Shown one piece after another: positions 46,100 through 57,432 of a DNA stretch of 64,000 nucleotides. The position numbers and the translations under genes are program-made. Numbering within the stretch: position 1 is the stretch's first letter; every line of letters begins with the position of its first letter. Source of the DNA: Aplectana chamaeleonis. Lineage: Eukaryota > Nematoda > Chromadorea > Rhabditida > Cosmocercidae. The stretch is taken from contig JAPDOI010001205.1 of NCBI GenBank assembly GCA_029168955.1, positions 124,001 to 188,000 of the forward strand, given 5' to 3'. The notes beneath the pieces were generated by a model, which did no database searches, was not told the origin of the DNA, and was given only the letters and a program-made list of their open reading frames with translations.

Positions 46100-48800
46100 A
46101 ACCTGTTCATGAACTGTGTTAAAGAGGTACTCAGGTGTTAGTATCCTGGAATGGACCGCCAGGATATTACTTCCTCAAAAAACCCGTTGGGAAAATTTGA
46201 ACGAATTAATTCGAAAACTCCGGAAAATGCACAAATAAACCCCAGATTTGTGATCAGCGCCCCAAACAGCCTAACTAGGAGGATCTTAACTCAAATCTGG
46301 AACATTTTAGTGGAACACCGTCTAAGTCCAAAACGTTATCAGTCTGGGCAAAGTCCGGAGAATGTGACTGTATCCAAACATTGGCCAGAGGGTGTATTTT
46401 TGGGCGCTGAACACAGTTATAAAGTCCGTTTCTGGATATTTCAAAGACTGTTGCACATTTTTGAAGGTACGAAGGTACAAAAATCTGGCGAAAAACGCCT
46501 ATAACTCTTTTCAGAGTGGGTTTAGGCAGCTGCGAAGATCATGATCGAATTCTACGTTCAAAACGGTCCTAGAGAAGTACATTTTATTGGGAATGGCCAG
46601 GCTGACTAATAGTTCAGATTAGGCCAAGGAAATAATTCAGACATTGGTGAGAAAGTTCCCGAGGACGATAGATCTGATTTGGTCCTACGTGAGGCTTGAA
46701 ACTTTAGGAAAGTAGGGCCTAACCTACAATTCATGAGAAGGAGAATGCTGAAATGGGTACTGATAACGCCCTAAAAGATGACGTATCATGAATCAATGTT
46801 TTTGTTCAAGCTGTTACTGAAACAAAGATTTGCTTCCTAGTTTGTTTTATGTTTTTGTTCCGTAATTTCACGATGTAAGAAAAACTCCGCAAACCCGTAG
46901 CTAGATGCCTCACACGGAAACCAGAGAAGCCCAGGGTTTCGGAGGCATCTAGTCTGATTTTGACACGAGAATTCACGTAAGTTACGGAAAGTTTAGCCTC
47001 AGTTGGTGAAATTTCAGCTACAGCGCCCGCATATTCTACGTAAATTCTCGCTACAGCACTCGGTCGATCGACCCACCCAGTCCTGATCCGTACTAGAAGG
47101 TGATCTCCGCTGCGATCGAGCGCATCACCGTTTCTACCCACAGCCTGCAGCATCCCAGCGGCCAAAATTATCCCTAGCCAGGTCTTCCAGAGAGCGACAT
47201 TGGGTCACCCTCCACGACCACCCACAGAGTGTCGAGTTTTTCGTGGGTTGACTGGGCCAGGACTGTTCGAACGGCATCACTGCGTTCCGCGTAGCCAACG
47301 CGGGTTTGAGATTGCATTTCAACACAGCCTGTCGCTAAATGCGTAAATTCTCGCTACAAAATTATAGCAAGAATATACGGGTTTAGCGTCAGAGAGATCA
47401 ATGTTTCTAATTGAGCCTTTGTTTTTACGTAGAATACGCGCAGAATATGCACCCTCGTAGCCTCGGCACAAGAATATGAGGGTTTTAGCTATCGTAACCA
47501 AAACCCGTAATTTACCACTACATGGAATGGGGCGGAGTTTCAGGCCGCGCACACTAAGGCATCTACTCAGACAAACTAGGGATCGGAGCGCCGTCGAATG
47601 CGTCAGATATGGATTGGTCTGGCGGACAGCCGGTGCACCGGCAGTAAAGGCCAGCGCTGGCTTTCGGTCTGCAGACTGTGCGAGCGCAGGCGTTCAGCCG
47701 GCAGCCTGAATCGCAAGTTCACACGTGGGTTGTGGCCTCATTGATCGACATTTTCTTATCGACTTCTGTTAACTCGTCATAGCATTCTTTCTCTCGCATG
47801 TTCTCCCAACGCGCCATGGCGCTATTTCATACGTTTTATTTGTTTGTTTTGTATTTTGTGCATTATTTAGAGCTGAGGCAGGTATCGCTCGAACCGCATG
47901 TCATCCGTGTCAGTGGCTTAGGAAGACGCAGCTACACGGCATACGTGCCACGAGCGGAAGCGAAAATATCATTACCTCATCAACGATATCTTCGCCTCGG
48001 CGTGTGCCACGTAGGTGTGTCATGACTTCCTACGAAAATGACATAGACATTACTCCATCAATGATAACTTATTAGAGGAATTTCTAGTATTGGAACTCTC
48101 GGTTCATGCGCAAATATATTTCTGACTTTTTTCGAATATTCTATTCATTCGGTAGTTTCGATTTTTCGTTGAAAACTATTCATTCAGAACACCAAATAAT
48201 TCGTCTTTACAAATATTTGATACACGTATAAGTTTAAATTACTCGGTTTTCCGAATCTTTGAATCATTCGGTATTCCCAGTTAATCAGTTTTTAGAATAT
48301 TTGGTGTATTCGGGAAACGGAAATACCTGATTTTTGAGTATTCGGCCAGTTTTGCGTGAAAACTTATGTAGGAATACTCCGCCACTGTTAAGAATGTTCA
48401 ACGTATTCATAAATCAATCAAAATAGCTTGAATCTCGAATTTACAATTGAAAATCTGGACAAAATTTCCGAACTTTCTTTTAAATCAATTAGAAGGGAGC
48501 TTCTCAAATTTGTTCATTTATTCGCAAAAAAAAAATATAGATTTTCTCATTTGACCTTGTTCGTATTAATCAAAGATTTTCAAAAACCCGTCATTAAAAA
48601 AAACTCCACAATTTTAAAAATCCAAAAAGTCCTCATTCGAACATATGCATTTGGTAAATGTAAAAGGCTATATTTGAAATTTTCAATATTCGAGATTTTC
48701 GAAGAGAAGTCGTCCGGATTACTCATTTAATCAATAGGTTCTAAAATTACGATACTCGTATCATTCTTTCATTTGAAATCTAGCGTCGAATGCCCATGTA
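46100..48800. other. No gene; repeat traces
   Basis: 46150-46510 is similar to the inverted segment 58205-58610 (shared words such as GCGCCCCAAA and TCGAAAACTCCGGAAAA). 48060-48420 is AT-rich with many ATTCGGT words. The remainder is unassigned. Confidence 0.4.
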
Positions 48801-48801
48801 A

Positions 48802-48973
48802 TGCCCTTATCGCAGCGAATTTCAGGTCCGCACTTGCATCACGTAACATGATTATGGAACAAAGGTGAATCATGCCGAGACCTTGTGGTCTCAAAACGAT
48901 CATCATCGTGTTGCGTGATGCAACAGAGGTTGTCCGCAAGTGCGGACAGGATTTTCGCTCCCATAAAGACAAT
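48802..48973. mobile_element. Small TIR element
   Basis: TGCCCTTATCGCAGCGAATTTC at the left end faces GATTTTCGCTCCCATAAAGACA at the right. Further in, GTCCGCACTTGCATCACG faces GTGATGCAACAGAGG and CGCAAGTGCGGAC. The termini resemble those of 43324-44074. Confidence 0.55.
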
Positions 48974-49418
48974 ATACGCGCACATGATGTGTGATGAAGA
49001 GGAAGTTCCGCCAACGCTCCTTTCTCCGTTCCCCTGATCAACAATACTCAGTTCAGGTTGAGGTTGTGGTGCTATTCACCCACCTCCATGTACTACTTTA
49101 CTCAGGTTTAAACAATTTGCTCAAACTCCAGGGTGGGCGAAATTCAGGCATGTACACAAAAACTTCTGGAGTCTTCGCAGCTTTAAATTGGGAGGGATTT
49201 TTTTTTCAAATGCGGAGTTCGAGATAGACTTCACTTCCGTGTTCTCCCAATTTACGGAAGGTCTGGGGCTTCATAGAGTAAGGTTTGCCTAAAAAAACCG
49301 AATGCCGTGTTTTTGCGCTAAAAGAGAGCCACTGTTGCCCGTATTGAGTTCTGAGAACTTAAGAAATGACCTCTGTGAGGAGTGGTACCTATCAATGCAA
49401 TCAAGCGTTGCAGCTTAA

Positions 49419-49946
49419 GGCCCCGGTCATAGTTGGATGAGCCGACGTCTCCAGCCCGGTCGATACACACAGAATGCATTGGAAATGGGATGCAAAAATC
49501 ACTCGGTGTATCCCCCCCCCGCACCCGCAACACCCCCAACACCCACCCGGTCGATACGTGTGTTTAAAATGATGGAGTGAGGTTGAGAAAATCACTCGAT
49601 GTATCCGACGCGGTCGATATCCATGCAATACGTGGATGACGGCGGATGAGAAAATCACCGGGTGGGCGGGTCTATGATAAAACATTGCCTATCACTAGAA
49701 AGCTATCCACACTGCTACATCTGTTTCTTCACTATGCTCTCCTTCACTATTTCTCTGAACAGGTGCAATCCTGTTAGCCACGTAATCATCGTCATATCTA
49801 GTTGGATACACCGAGTGATTTTCTCAACCTCACTCCATCATTTTAAACATACGTATCGACCGGGTGGGCGTTGTGGGGTGCGGGGGGGGGTGGTGGGGGG
49901 AGTCGGTGGGTTACAGATGCAAATAGCACCAACTCTGACCGGGGCC
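49419..49946. mobile_element. TIR element, TAA target
   Basis: GGCCCCGGTCATAGTTGG and CCAACTCTGACCGGGGCC are inverted ends flanked by TAA (49416-49418 and 49947-49949). Inside, GAGTGAGGTTGAGAAAATCACTC and its complement near 49816 continue the inverted structure. C/G homopolymers occur at 49506 and 49880. The 3-bp duplication is Harbinger-like. Confidence 0.8.
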
Positions 49947-49949
49947 TAA

Positions 49950-51088
49950 TTGACAGTACTTCCCCTTGATTCGATTATGTGCTGTTATCACATCTTCGAG
50001 TTTTCATTTGTTCACGTCGATGGGGGCGGAAAGGGTACGTGAGGCGCTTCGGAGACTGAAAAAACTTTTTTGCAGTCATGTTTTTCGCCATTACATGCTC
50101 GTTTTCTGCCACTTGCGACCGTAGGATCCAGAGTTCCTTTTCGTTTTTTAGTTCATTGTTCACTTCAAAAATGGTGATCGCGAACGCTGCATTTGGGCTG
50201 AATTTCGCGCTACAATGATATCAGAGTGGGGTCGAGTTATCCGTCACAGTCGGTTGTTAAAGATATTCGAAACTTATGCAACCTCGAAAACGATTTTGTT
50301 TTCAGGAATTCTTAGCGTCCTGGAAGGGCGCAATTTGCGCTGACGGGCATTTCGCTTTCAAAGAACACAGCTGCCGCTGAAACTGGTGTAGCCCAACCCG
50401 TCATTTCTATATTTGCATCCAGTTTGCTACGGTTTTTCTGTTAGTTTCCTATAATTCCTGCTCCGAATCTTCGAGTTATGTCGTGAAATTGTTTTTTCAG
50501 CATGTTTGCTGCCTTTGAGGCATCTTTCATAGCCCTCACCGCAAGCGAGGCACGTGCGTGACGTGCGGGACGAAGGGTGGTCTATGGAACACTTCCCACC
50601 GCGGCGCGCGCAGGACGCGCGGGAAACAACTGTGAAATCTCCGGCGGCACCGCCAGGGCAATGCGGGTTTATGTGGGTCCTCAACTGTGACATACACAGG
50701 AATTCCTGGCTTGCATTATACGGTAGCTTACGATAAACCTAGAATTATTTATGTTGGAGTGTACCTAAACTGAGAAGCGAGTATTCATTCGAATGATAAA
50801 ACGGCCACGGCGGTTTGGGCGGTGCCACTATGGCGGTGCTGAATGGGCAGCGCGCTCGTCCCTCGCTTGCTGCGCGGTTAGAACTTTTATAGCTTGCCGC
50901 GCGTGCAGCGCTTGCGGTGAGGACTGTGGAAGATGTCTAATGCAACTGTGAAATTGAGCTACACTCTAAGCATGAAGCTTATGTTATGCCCTACATTTTA
51001 CAATTGCACCCTATCACTTAATTTAACAACAACCAAGTTGCGGGGGGCGATGTAGTTTTGGCTTTCAATCGGATGATTGAGAGGTTAA
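49950..51088. other. No gene; MITE fragment
   Basis: About 50240-50518 ends in GTTTGCTGCCT followed by TTGA and resembles the right end of the TTAA element at 51089-51583. Its left end is not found. 50570-50900 is GC-rich and unassigned. Confidence 0.4.
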
Positions 51089-51583
51089 AGGCAGCATACA
51101 CGCTCGAAAAGTTTTTGAGATAACTACGTTTCTGAAGTGGCATGGCTCCTAGTAGACTGCTCACGCCGTTGGAGGCGTCAAAAACGAGTCAAAACTACTA
51201 AATTTCAGCTTTGCAAATCGAAAATTTTCTGCAACCCCGCCCCTGAGCTTCTGCAACACCGCCCCAAAATGCAAACTCGTCCAGATTGATAGTACTAATA
51301 CGGTCACTTTGGCTGGTTTTTGATGCTTCCAAAGTAGTGAACGTTCCAGTACACGGTGTAGGAGTATATCGGCTTCTCTATCTCAATCGTTTTGTTGCTA
51401 ATATTTGCGGTTTCAACCGCGCGCGGTAAATCTCGTCCACTTTCACCCGATAACAAAATAACCGTTACTCCTCTACTTATACACAGTTTTCGTTCGTTTT
51501 TTCGTCAGTTCCCACTACAACCAGCTCCAAACCTTCGATTTGTGACATAAAATCGATACCATTTTTGAGCGTGTCTGCTGCCT
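51089..51583. mobile_element. TTAA-flanked MITE, AGGCAGCA family
   Basis: The ends are AGGCAGCATACACGCTC and GAGCGTGTCTGCTGCCT, flanked by TTAA at 51085-51088 and 51584-51587. It is 495 bp long and non-coding. Confidence 0.83.
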
Positions 51584-51807
51584 TTAAGAGACCCGGTCTC
51601 CGATGGCTTTGTCATAGGTTTGAACCTGCGGTTTTTATGATTTATAAATTAAATGCAGAAGGTTATCTATTTTTTTTGAGGGGTCGATGCCCTGAGTGGG
51701 GGGAAATCTGGAATGGGTGTGAAATTGTTTTTCGACCTCCCTCCCACTGTAGGAACTAGTTTTGGAATTTTTGAATAAAGCGGTGAGGACAACATCATAT
51801 TACATAT

Positions 51808-51904
51808 GTTATATTATATTATATTATATTATATTATATTATATTATATTATATTATATTATATTATATTATATTATATGATATTATATTATATTATATT
51901 ATAT
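51808..51904. repeat. ATATT pentanucleotide microsatellite
   Basis: About 19 ATATT units with one G interruption near 51880. Confidence 0.95.
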
Positions 51905-52259
51905 ATTAATCAACATCATCATGTAAACAAGCTGTCGTGTATTTCTTTGGAAAAAAAGGAAATTCAATCATTTCTTCATGGGAAAATTTCCCCATTTTTG
52001 GCGCAAGGAAAACCATTGGTGCTACATGTCAATCGAGTATTTTTGCATTATTTCGTATGCGCGGGTTCATCAACGGAATGTGCAAGGTTGAAGAGACAAT
52101 GAGGAGAACATTATGCACCGGAACACGCTGTATTCGGTGTGATTGAGTTAAGAATCATCTAGAATGATTGACACTGCAATTACTTTTCGTGTCGATGTTG
52201 GTTCTTGTACATCAATAGGAGAAATGAAAATCCCTCAGGATTAGAGACTTTAAAAACAG

Positions 52260-52495
52260 CCGTAGGGTCGAAGGAGTCCGAGAAGGGCCATAAATGGCGG
52301 CATTAGAGGGATCTTGGAAGCGGAGCGGGGGCACCTTAAAAGAGCCGGAGCTGGGGCATCGAATACGGCTGCCAGGGCGCATTGAAAGGTCTGGAGCAGA
52401 GGCATTAAAGGCGGCAGCAGGGGCGCCTTCAAATTGCAGGAACAGGGGCACCAAACGCGGCTGCAGGGGCACCGAATGCAGCAGCAGGGGGGAAC
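52260..52495. repeat. Degenerate GGCAGCAGGGGC minisatellite
   Basis: Loosely periodic units of about 25-30 bp rich in GCAGGGGCACC. They produce spurious Ala/Pro-rich frames on both strands. Confidence 0.55.
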
Positions 52496-52603
52496 GACTC
52501 CGCTCACTTTGGCTGTCGAAGCCCACGTCCTCGACCGCTCCGACGGCTGTCAAACGGGGTTCCGATCCTCAGTTTGCCTGAGTAGCTACGCGTTGGCAGA
52601 GAA

Positions 52604-53290
52604 GATGAAACAGCACGGAAAAAAATAACAAAAAAACAAGTAAAATGCGGCGAAAGTATAGTGGAGAAAAAACAGACATTTAAAAAAGAAAAACAATCTT
52701 CTTGGTCTAGTATTATATTTTTGTGATTAAAACAAAAACAAAGCATTTAAACAAAAAAGTTCTAATGGCTTCCAAGACAAAGTGCGTTTCTAATGGAATT
52801 GGGCAGGAATTGAAGGAGAATGTAAATTTGAAACCGAGCTTTTGTTCTATTATTTTGTTCTCGAAATTAAACAAGAACAGAATAACAAATCAATAATTAA
52901 AGGTATGGAGCTGGGGGAGGACTTACTACGGGGTAGCGTCGGCGCCAGCCGGCTGGCAGCAGTGACCGCTCTCGGCCGAGTCGCCCCAACAGCGAGATCG
53001 ATGGCTCCCTCGCTCGTTGATTGGCGATCGAAGGAGATCACGCACGCAAGATCAGAGCCTGTGCGTGGAGAACGTCGTTTCTTCAAACAAAAAGGATGAC
53101 GATTTCCCTAAATAAAGCAAATGATTCATTGTGAAAAATATGAGTGTATGAGTCACTGCTGTCAGCCGGATGGCGCCGACGCCACCCCGTACTCCGTCAT
53201 CCCCTGTAGCAAGGGTTGAGACAGTCTGCGAACCCGATCCCCCGACTATCAGCTGAAGTTATCGATTGCTACTTACTAGGGAGCCTCGCT
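52604..53290. repeat. Interspersed repeat, copy 2 with insert
   Basis: Homologous to 30520-30960. It is split by the TIR element at 52904-53210 and resumes with GTTGAGACAGTCTGCGAA. Confidence 0.75.
52904..53210. mobile_element. TIR element within the interspersed repeat
   Basis: Arms of about 47 bp: GGGGTAGCGTCGGCGCCAGC near 52931 faces GCGCCGACGCCACCCC near 53170, continuing as GGCTGGCAGCAGTGAC against GTCACTGCTGTCAGCC. The copy at 30870 shows the uninterrupted sequence, with AAGG as the possible target duplication. Confidence 0.72.
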
Positions 53291-53426
53291 AGTCAGGTTT
53301 GAGCTTTTGAGAGACTGTGAATGTTTCTTGGTCAACTCGGATACGCTCTCTTCGAATCTGAACTCGGATTTTGCTACCGACATCTGCGAAAAAAGTTATA
53401 GCCGGTCAACGTTTGTATTTTAACGT

Positions 53427-53448
53427 GGTTTAATTACCCAAGTTTGAG
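53427..53448 (+). promoter_or_regulatory. Perfect SL1 leader at LINE C 5' end
   Basis: All 22 positions match the nematode SL1 leader, including TTACCCAAGTTTGAG. It is followed by GTACC. The LINE start codon is at 53477, 28 nt downstream. Confidence 0.95.
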
Positions 53449-56238
53449 GTACCGTACGATCGAGCATCCTGTCACTATGCAAGCCAAGCAGAGAGCCGAG
53501 ATTCAAGAGATGATCAATGAGTCTGTGAAGGATGCGATGAATTGCCTGGTCGAACAAAAGGTGAAGACTATCGCAGATGCCTTGCAGCCCCTGATCCGCT
53601 CGATAATGGAAGCCGTTGGTGAGCTGACGAGGATGAGAGGAGTGGCGCCACCAGCACCTGCCGCCGGTGACGCAGTTCAGCGAGCCGTTCCAGCGGCTAC
53701 GCCGCAGGTGATTCCTTCTCAGGTTGTGCCGGGAGGAGGCCGACGAGAAAACCGTGAGGGCCCTGCTCGGCCATCTAGAGGTCGACGCCATCCCGACGAC
53801 TGTGTACTGGATGGAAGGATGGGATCCTTTGATAAGGAGAAGAAGCGTCCGGTGAAGGTTGCCTTCGCCAATCATTACGACGCCACTCAACTACTACGCA
53901 GCAGCTATAAGCTAAAACGTTCCAGTGACTGGGAAACTGTATACGTACGCCCGTCGTACAGTTCGGAGTTGCGAGCTAAGCTCCGCGAAGCTCGCAGGTC
54001 GTACGAGGTTGCGGTGACTTACAAAGGAAAGGTGATGAGCAGAAGCGAGATCCCAAAGGCCGAGTCCGCCTGCGGGGGATGAGGCCGCCCCGTCGGTCTC
54101 CACCCCTCGGGCGACCCACCCTCCCACTCGTTTCTCCCCATCACAGTGAGTGTGAGCGAGTCGGCCTCAGTGGCAAAGGGTAGCCTAAACTGTGTATATT
54201 TCAATTCTAGATCTATTAGGAACAAATTAGCCTCCCTGAACACACTGCTTAACTATTCCTCTCCCGATATAGTTATTATAACCGAAACCTGGCTCACTGA
54301 GGACGACCCAGACTCACTCCTAGCACAAGATAGCTGTTATGTGGTGTATAGATGTGACCGAATATCGGGCGTTACTGGTGGTGGTGTCGCAATCGTTGTA
54401 AAGAATACTATTAGAGTTGCTCAATCCATACCCAAATCCTTTACTTCTGTTGTGAGCTTTTGTTTCTTGACGTTGTGTTTGAATTTGGTCCCTGTTTTCG
54501 CTTAATTGCAGCTTACCGGCGGCCAGCAACGAGTAGTGAGGACTCTCTCGAATTGTTAGAGACTGTAGCTGACTGGTGTACGGTGCAATTCCCTTCCATA
54601 GTCGTTGGTGATTTCAATTATACGTGTTCTTCTGGAGATTCCGGTATGCTATTCAGTGCTTCATTCGATAATTTTCTTACCAGTTCTGGCCTATCATATC
54701 TGAATTTTGAGCCCACTCACGGGCGAAATGTCCTGGATTTGCTCTTATGCAATGACCTCACTTTGATTACTGATTGGGAGGTTCAGCCAAATTTCTCTAC
54801 AAGCGACCACTGTAGCATAGCCTTTAAAATCGCATGTCAACCCGATGTTCCCAAAACAGCTCGTAATTTCGATTTTCGCAGAGCCAATTGGGACCAAGTA
54901 AATCTCTGGTTGATAGGAGCAAAATGGGATGAACTCTTCTGCACGTGCCGAAATATAAACGAGGTGTATGAAGCCTTTCTTTCCTATGTCCACCTTGTAA
55001 TAGAGAAATGTGTTCCACTTCGGAAACATGGTCCTAAGACCAAAAACCTTCCACCGCACCTGCAACGCTTGGCCGCTAAAAAGCACTTCCTCTGACATGA
55101 CCGCTATCAGCCTGGTGGGCGCGTTGCCTTTAGCAAATGTGCTAGGGATTTCGAAAAAGAATGCAAACGATTTGCCAAGAACCGCGAAAAACGCCTTATT
55201 TGCTCGGGAAATCGAAAAAACTTCAAGTACATGAATGCAAAGATGAAGACGCGTATGGGTATCACATCTCTGAAAGATGAAGGGGGCGAAATCATTGTCG
55301 ATGATCCGCAAAAATGCGAAATGTTCGCGGAATATTTCTCCAAGGTATTTACTCATGACAACGGTGCGACCCCACTATTCTCCTCCCGATGTTCCCAGAA
55401 ATTGTGCTCCGTCCCTATCAGCTGCGAAATTGTAATGGGTGCCATAAAAAAGCTCAATGACAAGATTTTGCTCACCCCGGACTCGGTGCCCTCGTACTTC
55501 ATCAAAAGGGCTGCTAACGGGTTATGTTACCCTCTCTCGTGCATATTCAAACATAGTCTTGCTCTTGGAGCGCTTCCATCTGCGTGGAATACTGCGATTG
55601 TAACCCCGCTTCTGAAAAAGGCACCAGCTGTTCAGGTCTCGAACTATCGGCCCATCAGTTTAACCTCATCAGTATGCAAAGTTCTCGAAATCATTATCAA
55701 AGATTGTGTTTTCTCCCATCTTGCGTTGAATGACCTCCTCAGCCCGGCGCAATATGGTTTTCTGCCTGGTAGATCAACGCTAACTCAGCTGGTATCCTCG
55801 TTCCACGACTGGTGTTCGGCTGTGAACGAAAGCTACCAAACTGATGTTGTGTACATAGACTATGCTAAAGCTTTTGATACAGTCAGTCATCCAAAGCTAC
55901 TTCTGAAACTTGAAGGCTACGGCAGTAGCGTTCTGGGTCCTTTGCTTTTCCTAATTTATGTGAAGGACATTTCTGACGGATTGTCGAGCACGTGGAAGCT
56001 TTTTGCCGATGATCTGAAGATATATCGTCCCCTTCGCAACCCCGCCATCGATTTTCATGAGCAGCGGGATCTGAACCGGCTTGCAAATTTGTCCAAGCTA
56101 TGGCAGCTAAAAATATCTGAAGAAAAAGCTTGTTCCATAAAAATTTCCAACATGTGTGCTTTCTACGCCTAAACGATGTTGCGCTTCCCGTACGCGAGTC
56201 TGTCAGTGATCTTGGTGTGCTTATTAGCACCGACCTTA

Positions 56239-56682
56239 GGCAGCGTCCATACGTGGCGAGAGCGGGCGTTCCCGCTGTTGTGCGCCTTTCGACGCTCCTC
56301 AACGCTGGAGCAGCCCGTACCCGCAAATTAACACAGGCCAACACCTCCTACCTCGTGTTGATTCGATTGAAAACGTTTGATCGGGTGATCAATCGCTCAA
56401 ATCGGCGCAACGGCTAATGATTTCCTACAGTTTTCGACTTCCGTGGTGGGTTTATGGAAAACAAGGGCAGTAGTTTTGCTACAGGTTTAATGCCACCTGC
56501 TTTATTGATGGAGCAGTAAGCTTGAAACTTGCTGCTTGCTTCGTGGTGCGGGGCTAAGCGCGCGAGAGGGAGCGGGCGAGGGCGCGCGAGAAGGTGCGCC
56601 TGTGAGCGGCTAGCGAATCGTGTGTCCACGATGACCATCGATTTCGCGTAATCGCACGCTCTCGCCACGTATGGACGGAGCC
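56239..56682. mobile_element. TIR element in LINE C, TTA target
   Basis: GGCAGCGTCCATACGTGGCGAG and CTCGCCACGTATGGACGGAGCC are inverted ends with TTA on both sides (56236-56238 and 56683-56685). It is 444 bp with no transposase. Harbinger-like by target length. Confidence 0.82.
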
Positions 56683-56686
56683 TTAA

Positions 56687-57432
56687 AGGCATCGTACGCG
56701 CAGAAAACCGTATATTATTTTTTCATGTTTTCGTGTAGCTTGGCCCCTCTAGTGAACGAAAATGTCGAAGGGGTCCATGAAAAACCTTTATTTGTAAAGA
56801 AAAGTCGATAGGAACACATTGTAAATACGAATTTGAATTTTGCGCCAAAATCATTTTTGAGGTTTTTCTGCTTCTGTATGCCTCGTCTCTGTCATTTTCG
56901 GAGTTTTTCTGCATGTGGAGTTCCTGCCGTAACTATACTCTGTTTATCTTTAATTGCACAAAAAACGGTCCGCCAATAGTCCTCTAATGGGCCGGCTAGT
57001 ACCGTAGTTTACGTCCACGACGCGTTCTCAGCAGACCCCGGTGGGCACAGGGGCAGGGTGGGTGGCCGAGTGACGGCATTCATGGAACGATCGCTCAGCA
57101 CACCCCGGTGCACACCCGGGTCTGCCGAGAACGCGCCGTGGACGTAAACTACGGTACTAGCCGGCCCATTAGAGGACTATTGGCGGACCGTTTTTTGTGC
57201 AATTAAAGATAAACAGAATATATTTTTCATGTTGCCTTACGGTCGCACCAATATTCTAGGAAAAAGTGCAAGATGACTGGTGAGAATTGGTGGCGGATCT
57301 TCATCTTTGACGCCTTCCAACCTCATTGCTCAACGTTTTTGACGCGCCAAAGTTTACCAGTGTGGTCTACCGAGCTCAATCATGAAATTGAGCCTGAGAT
57401 ATGAAAATTTATTTTCAGCGCGAACGATGCCT
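56687..57432. mobile_element. AGGCATCG-family TTAA MITE in LINE C
   Basis: It starts AGGCATCGTACGCGC after TTAA (56683-56686) and ends GCGCGAACGATGCCT before TTGA (57433-57436, a mutated TTAA). It matches 31571-32029 in inverse orientation and is interrupted by the TA-flanked MITE at 56936-57220. Confidence 0.85.
56936..57220. mobile_element. TA-flanked hairpin MITE
   Basis: Inverted arms of about 95-100 bp begin TACTCTGTTTATC and end GATAAACAGAATA. TA stands on both sides (56934-56935 and 57221-57222). The uninterrupted homologue at 31571-32029 reads straight through, confirming the boundaries. TA duplication suggests Tc1/mariner-type mobilisation. Non-coding. Confidence 0.85.

Noticed and set aside
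53427..53448. A genuine SL1 RNA gene here
   Set aside because: What follows the leader is the LINE coding region, with no SL RNA stem-loops or Sm site.
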